Positions 1 through 9,192 of a DNA stretch of 64,000 nucleotides are shown here, in pieces (position 1 is the first letter of the stretch; each line of letters opens with the position of its first letter). The notes beneath the pieces were generated by a model, which saw only the letters and a program-made list of their open reading frames with translations, had not been told where the DNA came from and searched no databases. Made by a program: the position numbers and the translations under genes. Source of the stretch: Luxibacter massiliensis (GTDB taxonomy: Bacteria > Bacillota > Clostridia > Lachnospirales > Lachnospiraceae); assembly GCF_900604355.1 (NCBI RefSeq), contig NZ_UWOE01000002.1, positions 124,001-188,000 on the forward strand, given 5' to 3'.

Positions 1-96
1 TTGGCCAGGGGTATTATTGCCCGTCAGAAGGGGTATATCAGTGTAAAATCAGAGCCGGGCAAAGGAAGTACATTTTCTGTGTTCCTCTTGTCCTGA
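1..96 (+). CDS. Sensor histidine kinase, C-terminal end (partial)
   Basis: Only the last 31 codons are inside the window; the 5' part lies upstream. The visible peptide reads like the end of a HATPase_c domain: LARGIIARQKGYISV, then SEPGKGSTF and a hydrophobic tail, matching the G2-box region (GLA..I...GG.I.V.S..GKGS.F). It is followed 24 bases later by an ABC ATPase gene, so the kinase probably senses a compound and controls the FtsX-type transporter next to it, as is usual for such modules in Firmicutes. The role of the signal is inference. Confidence 0.75.
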   Translation: MARGIIARQKGYISVKSEPGKGSTFSVFLLS

Positions 97-120
97 CCTA
101 ATCCATGAGGAAAAAACCGT

Positions 121-786
121 ATGAATATTGTTGAAATTCGCAATCTTAAAATATATTTTGGCACAAGCTGCCGCTTGGTAAAGGCTTTGGACGGAATTGA
201 TTTGGAAATTGAAAAAGGCAGGTTTACTGCTATTATTGGAGCATCTGGCTCCGGAAAAACAACACTTTTAAATGCCGTTGGCGGCCTGTACTGTCCAACT
301 GCGGGGACTGTAATTGTAGACGGCACCGATCTGTCGGACTTGTCAGAGGATCAAATGACTATTTTTAGGCGCAGGAGAATAGGCTTTGTTTTTCAGGGTT
401 ATAATTTAGTCCCTGAGCTAACTATACAGGAGAATATAGTATTTCCGCTGGCCTTGGATAATTCCCGCCCAGATGAGGCCTTTTTGGCAGAAATTATTTC
501 CCTCCTGGGACTGAAAAAGAAATTAAATTGCTTTCCGCATATGCTCTCTGGAGGCGGCCAGCAATGTACGGCTATTGCCAGGGCACTGGTTGCCAAACCA
601 TCTATTATTTTGGCAGATGAACCTACAGGGAGCTTTGATGCTAAGACAAGCCAAAACGTAGCTGGACTTTTGAAACTGACGGCAGAAACCTTTCACCAGA
701 CACTACTCATGATTACCCACAATCTGGAGCTGGCACAACTGGCTGACAGGGTAGTAAGGCTGCAGGATGGGCGCATCGTTTCATAG
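121..786 (+). CDS. ABC transporter ATP-binding protein with altered signature motif
   Basis: A 221-residue nucleotide-binding subunit of the MacB/LolD type. It has Walker A GASGSGKT (40-47), the Q-loop in VFQGYN (about 90), Walker B IILADE (162-167) and the H-loop His200. The signature, normally LSGGQQQR, reads LSGGGQQC (142-149), and the D-loop reads SFD instead of NLD. The sister gene at 3521 has both motifs canonical. The start has a GAGG ribosome site 9 bases upstream. It lies between a sensor kinase and an FtsX permease, so it should energise that permease, but the changed signature suggests weak or asymmetric ATP hydrolysis. That last point is inference. Confidence 0.92.
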   Translation: MNIVEIRNLKIYFGTSCRLVKALDGIDLEIEKGRFTAIIGASGSGKTTLLNAVGGLYCPTAGTVIVDGTDLSDLSEDQMTIFRRRRIGFVFQGYNLVPELTIQENIVFPLALDNSRPDEAFLAEIISLLGLKKKLNCFPHMLSGGGQQCTAIARALVAKPSIILADEPTGSFDAKTSQNVAGLLKLTAETFHQTLLMITHNLELAQLADRVVRLQDGRIVS

Positions 787-900
787 ACAGGATTTTCTTG
801 CTGCAAACAGGAAAGGTACAAAAATGTAACTTTCCTGTACCCTGGCTGTAACATTGTGGGGTTATGCTGGTATCAGCAAGAAACAGGAGGATGCGATAAC

Positions 901-3489
901 ATGAAAATAATGCTGAAAACTCTCGCCAGGCGGAGTCTTGCCGCCAGCAGGCCCCGGAATCTGGTCGCAGTCTTAGCGATTATGCTGACTGCAGTTCTGT
1001 TTACATCTGTAACGACTATTAGCCTGGGCGCCATGGATTCCATGACCCTGACCATGCAGATACTAAAAGGAAGCAAATCTGACGGCGACTTACGCAACAT
1101 GACAGCTGAACAATTTGCCGCCCTGGAAAGGGCAGATTTTATCGAAAGCTATGGACTGCGGATGGCAGTAGGTTTCCTTACGGATACAGTCCATCATAAC
1201 ATCGAGTTCGATGTGCTAGATGAGACTCAGGCAGAGCTGACATTTTGTAACCCCAGCCATGGAACAGTTCCCCAGGCTGCCAATGAGATTGTCGCTTCTG
1301 ACGCTGCCCTGCGGGAGTTAGGGGCAAAACCGGAAGTTGGAGCGGCTGTCACTCTGCGCTTTTGTGCACATGGCCAGGAGTATGTCCTTCCTATGGTAGT
1401 TTCGGGATGGTATGAAGCTACCAATGACCAGATAAGTATGCTGTGGGCGGGAATTGCTTTCCGTGATACCTATCCGGAAATTTTTCAAAATACTTATGTT
1501 AAGGATCGGGAACTGGCGGGTACCTATGCGTCAGATTTTATTGCTAAAAGTACTGTTGGCCTGCAGGACAAAATGAATGACTGGGTATACAGCGTGGGGG
1601 GAGAACCAGAGGACATGAAAGCGGACAATTACCTGGCTGCCGTCATTAACACAACTACCAACCAGCCGATGTCTTTGTCCGTATATATTATGGGCGGTAT
1701 AGTGGCAGCGCTGTTTCTGTTGTGCGGCTACCTGCTCATCTATAATGTCTTTGACATTGCTGTTATGCAGGAAATACGCCGCTATGGACTATACCGCACC
1801 ATTGGCATGAGCCGGAAGCAAGTAAAAAAGCTCATCAACCGGCAGGCATTATGGCTTTCCTGCATTGGTATCCCCCTGGGATTGGCTATTGGTTTTTTTG
1901 TAGGAAAAGCCGCTCTCCCAGTGGTTATGGATACTATGTCCTCCGAATACCAGAACATTGTTGTGAGCGTAGAACCCTCCCCAGTAATTTTCCTGGGAGC
2001 AGCGGCATTGACAGCACTGACAGTTTTCCTCTCTACCCGAAAACCAATACGTGTGGCCGCCAATACTCCGCCTATTGAGGCGTTTCGCTATGTGGAAAGG
2101 GCAGGAGCAGGGCCCAGGGCGAGGGGCCGCTTTACTGAGGCGAGGATCTACCGTATGGCCTGGTCAAATTTAGGGCGAAACCGCCGCCGCACCGCTTTTA
2201 TTATGCTGTCATTGATGTTGTGCATTGCGCTTCTCAATGGCGTAGGCATAGCCGCGGCCAGCCTGGATGTGGAGAAACAAGTAAATTACATGATCCGTAC
2301 TGATTATGCTGTTGTCAATGCGGCGTCAGCCAATGGCCAGAAGGGGTTTACCAGCCGGGAACAGAGCCTTGACCCTAAATGGATGCAAGCCATTTCTGCC
2401 CTGCCGGGAGTAAAAGATGCAGCGCCAGTCTATAAGAATACTGCCCAGGATACAAATATTACCTATGATTTTGGCATTCCGCTGACTCAGGAGACAATGG
2501 TCAACCAGGTCAGCGGCCTGCCCCACGCAGCTACAGAGGACTATTATTGGTTTGGCTTAGGGGAGGATGGCCGCCCTGTATGCAATGTTTATGGGATGGA
2601 GGAAATTTCTATAAGCCGTATGGATTTGCGGGAAGGAGAGACTGACCCCCACGCTTTGTATTCCAAGATGGAGGATGGCCAGGGAGTGCTGCTGGGTGTA
2701 CAGGTTAACCGGCAGGATATGAGCTTGGCTGATTTTCTGGACTTTTTGGACGTGGGGGATACTATTACTGTTTACCGTGACGGCCGACCTCTGATGGAAC
2801 TGCCTGTACTCTCCAAGGCTGCCGTGAATGGGGATGACGAAGAAATCGGATACACATGTAACGGCCCCATGAGTATCGGTGGGGACGGCTTGCTCCTCTA
2901 TCTGCCAAGCAGCATATATGAGCAGCTTTATGACACCCCTTCCGTATATAAATATGCTTTTGACGTGGAAGAGACAGAGCGTGAAAATGTAACCGCCTAT
3001 TTAGAAGATGCTATGGCTGCCGACCCAGATTTGTACTATGCAACAGCTGAAAGTGCAAGGGAGAGCGCAGAAGGCACCCGCACTATGATTTACTTTGTGG
3101 GGATATTGATTGGATCTATCTTTGGCATTGTAGGGGTACTCAACTTAATTAATTCTATCATAACTACTATTATTGCCCGGCGCCCTGAATTTGCCACCAT
3201 GCAGAGTATTGGCATGACGCCTAAGCAGCTTGTACAAATGATGACTTTTGAGGGTATATACTATGCAGCCGGCGCCTGTGTACTCGGGACCGTAGTCTCT
3301 ATACTGACCGGACTGACACTGGTGCGGGGACTGACAGGGTCAGTCTGGTATTTTACATTTCAGTTTACCCTGTTTCCCGCCCTCATTACCTGTATGGTTT
3401 TGATAGTCATATCTGCCGTTATTCCTGCCGTCGCGCTGCGGCTTTTCAACAAGGGCAGTATTGTGGAGCAGCTTCGTATAGCAGAATAA
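901..3489 (+). CDS. FtsX/MacB-type ABC transporter permease
   Basis: An 862-residue membrane protein with two FtsX-type permease modules. One membrane segment lies near the N-terminus, after RNLVAVLAIML. A group of three lies around residues 260-390. A second single segment precedes the second large extracellular domain (about 430-455), and three more lie at the C-terminus (about 735-850). Conserved FtsX phrases include RRYGLYRTIGMSRKQ and ARRPEFATMQSIGMT. The ATG at 901 is chosen because AGGAGG sits 10 bases upstream; an in-frame ATG at 856 has no ribosome site. The gene is sandwiched between two ATPase genes and probably exports or strips a peptide or lipid-active compound. The substrate is unknown. 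Confidence 0.92.
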   Translation: MKIMLKTLARRSLAASRPRNLVAVLAIMLTAVLFTSVTTISLGAMDSMTLTMQILKGSKSDGDLRNMTAEQFAALERADFIESYGLRMAVGFLTDTVHHNIEFDVLDETQAELTFCNPSHGTVPQAANEIVASDAALRELGAKPEVGAAVTLRFCAHGQEYVLPMVVSGWYEATNDQISMLWAGIAFRDTYPEIFQNTYVKDRELAGTYASDFIAKSTVGLQDKMNDWVYSVGGEPEDMKADNYLAAVINTTTNQPMSLSVYIMGGIVAALFLLCGYLLIYNVFDIAVMQEIRRYGLYRTIGMSRKQVKKLINRQALWLSCIGIPLGLAIGFFVGKAALPVVMDTMSSEYQNIVVSVEPSPVIFLGAAALTALTVFLSTRKPIRVAANTPPIEAFRYVERAGAGPRARGRFTEARIYRMAWSNLGRNRRRTAFIMLSLMLCIALLNGVGIAAASLDVEKQVNYMIRTDYAVVNAASANGQKGFTSREQSLDPKWMQAISALPGVKDAAPVYKNTAQDTNITYDFGIPLTQETMVNQVSGLPHAATEDYYWFGLGEDGRPVCNVYGMEEISISRMDLREGETDPHALYSKMEDGQGVLLGVQVNRQDMSLADFLDFLDVGDTITVYRDGRPLMELPVLSKAAVNGDDEEIGYTCNGPMSIGGDGLLLYLPSSIYEQLYDTPSVYKYAFDVEETERENVTAYLEDAMAADPDLYYATAESARESAEGTRTMIYFVGILIGSIFGIVGVLNLINSIITTIIARRPEFATMQSIGMTPKQLVQMMTFEGIYYAAGACVLGTVVSILTGLTLVRGLTGSVWYFTFQFTLFPALITCMVLIVISAVIPAVALRLFNKGSIVEQLRIAE

Positions 3490-3520
3490 AGTAGTATTTA
3501 TTATTAAGGAGGGTAATTTT

Positions 3521-4189
3521 ATGGAAAGTATTTTAAAAACTTGCGGTCTTAAAAAATATTATGGCAAAGGCGAAACAATGGTTAAGGCGCTGGACGGCGT
3601 TGATTTAGAAATTGAACGGGGTAGGTTCACTGCCATTATCGGTACGTCCGGCTCAGGCAAATCCACTCTTTTAAACATGCTGGGGGGCCTGGATACCCCC
3701 ACAGAAGGCAGCGTCAAAATCGGCAGTACTGAGCTGGCAAAATTAAACAGTGAGCAGGCAACTATTTTCCGGCGCAAGCAAATTGGTTTTGTTTTTCAAA
3801 ATTATAATCTAGTTCCAGTATTAACAGTATGGGAAAATATCTTATTCCCCATTTCCTTAGACAGCCAGAAGCCAGACAAAAAATTTATTATGAAAATTGT
3901 AAAATTATTGGGTTTAGACAGCAAACTGGACAGCCTGCCAAACAATCTTTCCGGCGGCCAGCAGCAGCGGGTGGCTATTGCCAGGGCCCTGGCGAGCAAA
4001 CCTTCTATTATCCTGGCTGATGAACCCACAGGAAACTTAGACAGGAATACTAGTGAAGATGTGATAGGCCTGTTAAAAATGACCAGTAAGGAATTTCATC
4101 AGACTATAGTGATGATTACCCATAATCCTGAGATTGCGCAGATGGCTGACCAAGTTATACAAATCGAGGATGGGAAGATCGTAGCATAG
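3521..4189 (+). CDS. ABC transporter ATP-binding protein (canonical motifs)
   Basis: A 222-residue ATPase closely similar to the one at 121. All motifs are intact: Walker A GTSGSGKS (41-48), signature LSGGQ (143-147), Walker B IILADE with the D-loop GNLD, and H-loop His201. The ribosome site AAGGAGG is 7-8 bases before the ATG. It is the last gene of the kinase - ATPase - permease - ATPase module and is followed by a strong terminator. Because its motifs are complete, it is the likelier catalytic partner of the permease. Whether the permease uses a mixed pair of ATPases cannot be told from sequence. Confidence 0.93.
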   Translation: MESILKTCGLKKYYGKGETMVKALDGVDLEIERGRFTAIIGTSGSGKSTLLNMLGGLDTPTEGSVKIGSTELAKLNSEQATIFRRKQIGFVFQNYNLVPVLTVWENILFPISLDSQKPDKKFIMKIVKLLGLDSKLDSLPNNLSGGQQQRVAIARALASKPSIILADEPTGNLDRNTSEDVIGLLKMTSKEFHQTIVMITHNPEIAQMADQVIQIEDGKIVA

Positions 4190-4261
4190 ACTTTTTATGT
4201 TCTTCCTGACGGCATATATTACAAGGTATGGATTACGGCGTGCATTAGGGGGCGCTATTCT

Positions 4262-4302
4262 TCCATGGGGAGAAAGGATATTCATTCCCCATGGATTTTT
4301 AT
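4262..4302 (+). terminator. Rho-independent terminator after the ABC module
   Basis: A perfect 10-bp stem, TCCATGGGGA paired with TCCCCATGGA, is followed by TTTTTAT. It lies about 70 bases after the stop of the second ATPase gene and closes that transcription unit. Confidence 0.8.
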
Positions 4303-4392
4303 CTAAGATACAGTGTGATAAATATAATAATCTGATAATTATATATAAAAAATACAATTATATATTTATTTATAAAAAACAATAGAAATGAG

Positions 4393-4421
4393 TTGACAAA
4401 TAAAAATTCATATGCTATTAT
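4393..4421 (+). promoter_or_regulatory. Sigma-A-type promoter of the decayed gene
   Basis: TTGACA, a 17-base spacer and TATTAT give a near-consensus promoter. It drives toward the broken reading frame at 4541, suggesting that the region is still transcribed although the gene is no longer intact. Confidence 0.65.
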
Positions 4422-4540
4422 AAAGTCAATCCAAAAGAGATAGACAAATTAAAAGACAATCTCAAGGAATATATCTAAATGAACATAATTCTAAGATGTT
4501 CAATTGGATTAAAATATTTAGTCAAGGAGGGAAAGGTCCA

Positions 4541-5112
4541 ATGGACAGTACAATATCAGTTAAAATTCAATATGTTAGTGGTACGGTAGATGGAAGTTCC
4601 TGTGATCAAGAGGCCTTTGCCATCTTAAGATAAAAGAGTCCAGTAAAGAAGAATGAAAAGGATTTAATCGGAGAGTTTGAAAACTGGATAAAATCAAAAG
4701 ATTTTGCATTTACAGACGTATTGAATATAGTATCACATATATCAGAATTTCCACAAATGTGTAAAGAAACATGGACGGAATATTAATTCATAGGAGATAT
4801 ACATAGTTATAGAGCGAATAGCTGATTAGACAGCTGGAATATCAAAACCGGTACTGCGGCAGTTAAAAGGTTATAGGATGAATAACTAAGATGTTTATCT
4901 AAGCGCTATGGAAGAATACCAGTAGATGAAATTATTGGATTTTGATAAAAGCAGATTTGTTATATTGAAGGACAGGAGGTTTAGTAAGCCAGTCTTAGTG
5001 AGCAGACTGAAGTATCAATTGACAAATGGCAAAGGTCTTACAGGAACAAAAATCGAAGGATTCCTCCGATTTATAAAATATATAGAATGAGAAAATTAAA
5101 TAAAAATTAAAA
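4541..5112 (+). pseudogene. Decayed gene of unknown function, many in-frame stops
   Basis: A reading frame opens at ATG 4541 behind a good ribosome site (GGAGGG) and stops after 30 codons at TAA 4631. The same frame continues as protein-like sequence (for example ENWIKSKDFAFTDVLNIV) to TAA 4784. It then resumes in the same frame up to about 5112, with further TGA, TAG and TAA codons. No family was recognised. The stretch is markedly more AT-rich than its neighbours and lies between an intact promoter and an intact terminator, which fits an acquired gene under decay. The first 81 codons (4541-4786, one internal stop) are the best supported part; the rest could be chance. Confidence 0.4.
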
Positions 5113-5147
5113 TGCATCTTCAACGTTAATTGAAGATGCATTTTTTT
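5109..5147 (+). terminator. Rho-independent terminator
   Basis: A 13-bp stem (AATGCATCTTCAA with TTGAAGATGCATT), a 6-base loop and a run of seven T. It closes the decayed gene and overlaps the next promoter. Confidence 0.85.
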
Positions 5148-5174
5148 GACATTGTGGGGTGCTTATGGTAAACT
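5146..5174 (+). promoter_or_regulatory. Promoter of the TPR/AAA protein gene
   Basis: TTGACA, 17 bases, TAAACT. The -35 box starts inside the T-run of the preceding terminator. Transcription would start near 5181, leaving a leader of about 70 bases before the GTG start at 5252. Confidence 0.55.
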
Positions 5175-5251
5175 AAGGACAGAATTATGGGTTGTGTGCG
5201 TATAAAGTAGCGTATGCGTATGAACAATATTATTTTAACGAGGTGAGTGCA

Positions 5252-8200
5252 GTGGATAAGTATGAATATAAGTTAAAGACAGAACAGATGCTTGAACTTA
5301 TGGAAAAAGGCGCATACAGTAAAGCGGCTGAGGCTGCGGATACCATTGACTGGAAAAGAGTCAGAAATGCCACTATGCTGACAAATGTCAGTGATATATA
5401 TGAAAAAAATGGAGATTACCAGAAGAGTTATGATGTTCTGAATATTGCTTATCATCGTGCTGAAGGAAGCAGGAAGGTTATTTATCGCCTGTGTGCGCTT
5501 GCCCTTAAGACTGGCAATGTAGATGAAGCTATTGACTACTATGACGATTTCATACAGGTTGCGCCTAAAGATCCTAATCAGCATATTTTAAAATATAAAA
5601 TTCTCAGGGCACGCAGATCCCCTGTAGAACAGCAAATCGAGGCATTAGAGGAGTTTAAAAAGGCGGAATATATTGAAGAGTGGGCCTATGAACTGGCTAA
5701 GCTTTACCAGGAAGCGGGGATGACGGCTGAATGTCTTGAGGAATGCGATGATTTGATTTTATGGTTCAGCGAAGGGAAGTATGTTTACAAGGCTATGGAG
5801 CTTAAGATGCAGTACAAGCAATTAACTCCATCCCAACAGGAAAAATATGACCATAGATATGAAAAATTAGAGTCAGAGACTGAGGAGATTCCAGACCTAA
5901 CACAGTATCAGCTTCAGAAGGATCCGGCGGCAGAAGCAGACACTCCTGCACCTGTGCATGAGGAGGAGGGTCATACAGACACAGCTCCAGAGGCAGACAC
6001 TCCCGCACAGGAACCAGAGGAATCTATTCAGAATGATGAGATTGTGCAAAAGCTTACTCAAAAAGGAATAGCCAGCACCATGAGGCTGGGGGAAGCTCTT
6101 CAGAGCCTTCTGCGGCCAAAGAATACGGAGAGCGCCCCTGAACCTGAAAAGGCAGAAAGTACAGATTCGGGCCATGAGGAGACAGAGAGAGATTCTGAGT
6201 TTGAAACCGCTATTGAAGAGATTGAATCTGTGGTAGATTTGGAGTTGGTAAAAGGCTTGTCAGGGAAACTTGAAAAAAGAGCTACGTTTGATGCAGATTT
6301 AGAGGAACTGCGTGCAGAGCCATTAGAGGAGCCGGAAGACCATGAGCCAGGATTGAGTGACAAGGGTGATTTAATGGACTCCGATGTGGCTGGGATTGCA
6401 AAACTATCTGCTGCAGAGGAAGATATATCTGGACATGCGGAAGCCGCAGCCGAAGGAACTGGTATTTCTATAGAGGATATGGATGTTCTGGAGGATCCGG
6501 ATATATTTGGGGCAGGTGAAGGAGAGACTTTGGTTGCATCATCTGAAATCCAACAGGCAGATCAAGAAAGTGAAGAGAAATTTAATTTGGAAGAAAGTAA
6601 AAAACAGCCTGAGGATGACCAGGTAGAAGGCCAGCTCAGCATGGAAGATATTTTTGCAGGCTGGGGAGAGCCGGCGAAAGTGGAAGAGACGGCAGATGAG
6701 AAGAAGGAGGCTGAGCCGATTCTTCCGCCAGATATACAGCGAATGATAGATGAAATCGAGGGCGTTCTCCCGGAAGGGCCAGTTGCTGAACCGGAACCAG
6801 AACCTGAAATCGAAGATGTGATTGAAGAGATCCGTGAAGATATAGGCGGGATTAGCCAGCAGTTTAATCTGGATAATCCTGATGAATTATTGGATGATAC
6901 AGAGGCAGGTGAGGCTGAGATACCTGCGGCGGAAGCGTATACGGAAGGGGAAGAAGACCATCAGGAGGATAATTTGGAGTTGGCAGAACAAGATAGCAGG
7001 GTGCTTTCTGAGGACTATGGGCCTGCCTATGAAGAAGCTCCTGAGGCGTCCTATGAGGAGGCTTTTGAGCCTGCGTACGTGATGGAAGATGAAGAGGTGG
7101 CCGATGCGTATGAGGAAGAGTTAGAAGAGGATGAACCTGTGTATGAGGACGCGCAGGAGGATGCAGCGGAGCCAGGCTATGAGACAGTGTCCGAAGAAAC
7201 CTTTGATGCTGCTTACGAAGAAGAGTATGAAGAGGCTGTGGATTCCGGGTATGAGGAAGAGTATAGAGAGGATCTTGAAGCTGGGTATGAGGAAGAATAT
7301 AGAGAGGATCTTGAAGCTGAGTATGAAGAGGAATACGAGGAGGCTGCCCAGCCTGAATATGAGGAAGAGTTAGAGGCGGGGGTTGAAGCAGAGTACGAGG
7401 AAGAGTATGAGGAAGGGTTAGAAGAGGATGAACCTGCCTATGAGGGAGAGCTAGAAGAGGATGAATCTGCCTATGAGGATATGCAGGAAGATGTGGCTGG
7501 AGAGGACTACAGCGGTGTTGTCGGGCCTGAGTATGAAGAAGCCTATGTAGAGGAAACCGAGGCTGGGTATGAAGATGTGGCAGAACCAGATTATCAGGAA
7601 GATTATGAGGAAACTCCTGGCCTTGATTATGAGGAAGCTTACGACGAAGCCGATGAATTTGAATATGAAGAGGAATATGAGGAAGAGGCTGAATCTGAGT
7701 ATGAGGAGGATTACGAGACTGCTGATGATTTTGGAGAAGAGGAGGAGTACTCTGCAGACGGGGTAACAGAGGCCTATGATGAAGAGTACCCACAAGAAGA
7801 GGGCGAGGAATACCTGGAGGATATTGAGGCTAGTTTTGAAGAGGAATTCCGCATAAATCCAGAACATAGCAGCGAGCCTGATGACAGAGAGATTCCAGAT
7901 GAAGATGATAACATGGATATTTTGTCAGCCACGACACCTCTGAGTAGGAAAGAAACAGCTAAAATGATTGCTACGGGCAAAACTGCACCCATACCAATAG
8001 ATGAAATTTCTGATGCACTTTCTATGTCCGACACTGGATTTATAGTACATGGCCGGTATGATTTGGAGACACAGAGCGGCATCGGTACAAGAGCTGGCCT
8101 GACTGAAGAGCAGAAGAAATTGTTTTCTTATTTTGTGCCGGTAAGAGGTATGAGTGAGCAGCTTGTAGATGTGTTAGAACAGGATAGGAATTGTACGAAC

Positions 8201-8857
8201 AGGAATGGCACATCCAGAACCGGGAACCTCCTAATTATTGGAAATAAGGGGAATGGCAAGACTGTCCTTGCAGTAGATGTTGTCAAAGCCATCCAAAAGC
8301 AAAGGAATATCCGTCAGGGCAAGGTTGCAATTGTAACAGGGGATTCTTTAAATAAGAAGAAAATAAGTGATATATTTACAAAGTTGTATGGCGGCGCCCT
8401 GATTATCGAGAAAGCTGGCAAGTTAAATGAAAAAACGGTTGCACGGATCAATAAGGCTATGGAGCGTGACACGGGAGAAATGATGATTGTACTGGAAGAG
8501 CAGAGAAAGCCTTTAGACAGACTTCTTTCTTCTAACAGGGAATTCCGCAGGAAGTTTACAAGCCGGCTTGAGGTACCAATATTTATTAATGACGAATTGG
8601 TTACTTTTGGCCAGACATATGCCCAGGAGAATGGCTATCGTATTGACGAAATGGGAATCTTGGCACTTTACAGCAGAATCGATAACCTGCAGAGAGAAGA
8701 CCATGCGGTTACAGTAGCTGAAGTAAAAGAGGTTATGGATGAAGCTATGGAGCATTCCCAGAAAGCATCTGCAAAGAAGCTTGTAAAGCGTGTGTTCGGA
8801 AAGAATACGGATGATGCTGACAGAATTATTTTGTCAGAGAAAGATTTCAATATATAA
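5252..8857 (+). CDS. TPR protein with long acidic Glu/Tyr repeat region and C-terminal AAA-like domain
   Basis: About 1201 residues. The N-terminal 200 residues look like tetratricopeptide helices (NVSDIYEKNGDYQKSYDVL; GNVDEAIDYYDDFIQVAP). Residues about 210-900 are extremely acidic. Between about 585 and 860 they form an irregular YEEEYEEA-type repeat rich in Glu and Tyr, with no predicted fold. The last about 220 residues resemble the AAA domain of CbxX/CfxQ/SpoVK proteins. They carry Walker A GNKGNGKT (about 997), but the Walker B position reads ALIIEKAG, where the family usually has a DE pair. The GTG start is chosen because AGGTGAG lies just upstream; the longer frame would need a TTG without a ribosome site. 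It is transcribed alone. The function is unknown; a scaffold or regulatory ATPase is a guess. Confidence 0.85.
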   Translation: MDKYEYKLKTEQMLELMEKGAYSKAAEAADTIDWKRVRNATMLTNVSDIYEKNGDYQKSYDVLNIAYHRAEGSRKVIYRLCALALKTGNVDEAIDYYDDFIQVAPKDPNQHILKYKILRARRSPVEQQIEALEEFKKAEYIEEWAYELAKLYQEAGMTAECLEECDDLILWFSEGKYVYKAMELKMQYKQLTPSQQEKYDHRYEKLESETEEIPDLTQYQLQKDPAAEADTPAPVHEEEGHTDTAPEADTPAQEPEESIQNDEIVQKLTQKGIASTMRLGEALQSLLRPKNTESAPEPEKAESTDSGHEETERDSEFETAIEEIESVVDLELVKGLSGKLEKRATFDADLEELRAEPLEEPEDHEPGLSDKGDLMDSDVAGIAKLSAAEEDISGHAEAAAEGTGISIEDMDVLEDPDIFGAGEGETLVASSEIQQADQESEEKFNLEESKKQPEDDQVEGQLSMEDIFAGWGEPAKVEETADEKKEAEPILPPDIQRMIDEIEGVLPEGPVAEPEPEPEIEDVIEEIREDIGGISQQFNLDNPDELLDDTEAGEAEIPAAEAYTEGEEDHQEDNLELAEQDSRVLSEDYGPAYEEAPEASYEEAFEPAYVMEDEEVADAYEEELEEDEPVYEDAQEDAAEPGYETVSEETFDAAYEEEYEEAVDSGYEEEYREDLEAGYEEEYREDLEAEYEEEYEEAAQPEYEEELEAGVEAEYEEEYEEGLEEDEPAYEGELEEDESAYEDMQEDVAGEDYSGVVGPEYEEAYVEETEAGYEDVAEPDYQEDYEETPGLDYEEAYDEADEFEYEEEYEEEAESEYEEDYETADDFGEEEEYSADGVTEAYDEEYPQEEGEEYLEDIEASFEEEFRINPEHSSEPDDREIPDEDDNMDILSATTPLSRKETAKMIATGKTAPIPIDEISDALSMSDTGFIVHGRYDLETQSGIGTRAGLTEEQKKLFSYFVPVRGMSEQLVDVLEQDRNCTNRNGTSRTGNLLIIGNKGNGKTVLAVDVVKAIQKQRNIRQGKVAIVTGDSLNKKKISDIFTKLYGGALIIEKAGKLNEKTVARINKAMERDTGEMMIVLEEQRKPLDRLLSSNREFRRKFTSRLEVPIFINDELVTFGQTYAQENGYRIDEMGILALYSRIDNLQREDHAVTVAEVKEVMDEAMEHSQKASAKKLVKRVFGKNTDDADRIILSEKDFNI

Positions 8858-8862
8858 AATAT

Positions 8863-8920
8863 AACTCCTTTTTGGCGAGGGCTGATATATACTGGCCTTT
8901 GCCGAAGGGGAGTATTTTTT
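8863..8920 (+). terminator. Terminator after the TPR/AAA gene
   Basis: An 18-bp stem, with several G-T pairs, joins ACTCC...GCGAGG to CCTTTGCC...GGAGT. It is followed by ATTTTTTATT and lies directly behind the stop codon. Confidence 0.75.
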
Positions 8921-8930
8921 ATTGCCTCCA

Positions 8931-9051
8931 GCAGCGACCCAAGCGGACATATTTACATGTCCATTTGGCGGCTGCCGCCAGGGGTCAGTACCCCGATGCC
9001 TGCATCCTTGCTAATTGGATGCCCAATATGTTTGCATCAGGGTTTTTGACT
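8931..9051 (+). repeat. Dispersed multi-hairpin repeat, copy 1 of 5
   Basis: A roughly 120-bp element that recurs at 11282, 20658, 33204 and 57492. This copy has GGACAT..ATGTCC, TGGCGGC/GCCGCCA and GGGGT/ACCCC hairpins. Nested GATGC/GCATC stems follow, and it ends in GGGTTTTTGACT. It lies between the TPR/AAA gene and glgB. Confidence 0.85.
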
Positions 9052-9192
9052 CTGTTAATCCTTACGGCCTGATTGGATGGCCAGTTAGTAAGGCATATAA
9101 ACTATCGAATATTGCCTGATGATTTTCCTCTTATGTGGGCGGATTTTTCTTTCTTTTTTATGCCATATCAAGTATAATTGAACATATATTAA

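Noticed and set aside
4541..5112. Stop-codon reassignment or recoding in the stop-rich frame
   Set aside because: All three stop codons occur, while every other gene in the window uses the normal code; decay is simpler.
6864..7793. A 309-codon open frame on the minus strand rich in Pro, His, Leu and Gln
   Set aside because: It is the antisense reflection of the Glu/Tyr repeat codons of the plus-strand gene; it has no ribosome site and its composition is fully explained by the repeat.
8931..9051. T-box or amino-acid riboswitch interpretation of the 120-bp element
   Set aside because: No T-box core sequence is present, and copies occur antisense or between convergent genes, where a cis-acting leader makes no sense.
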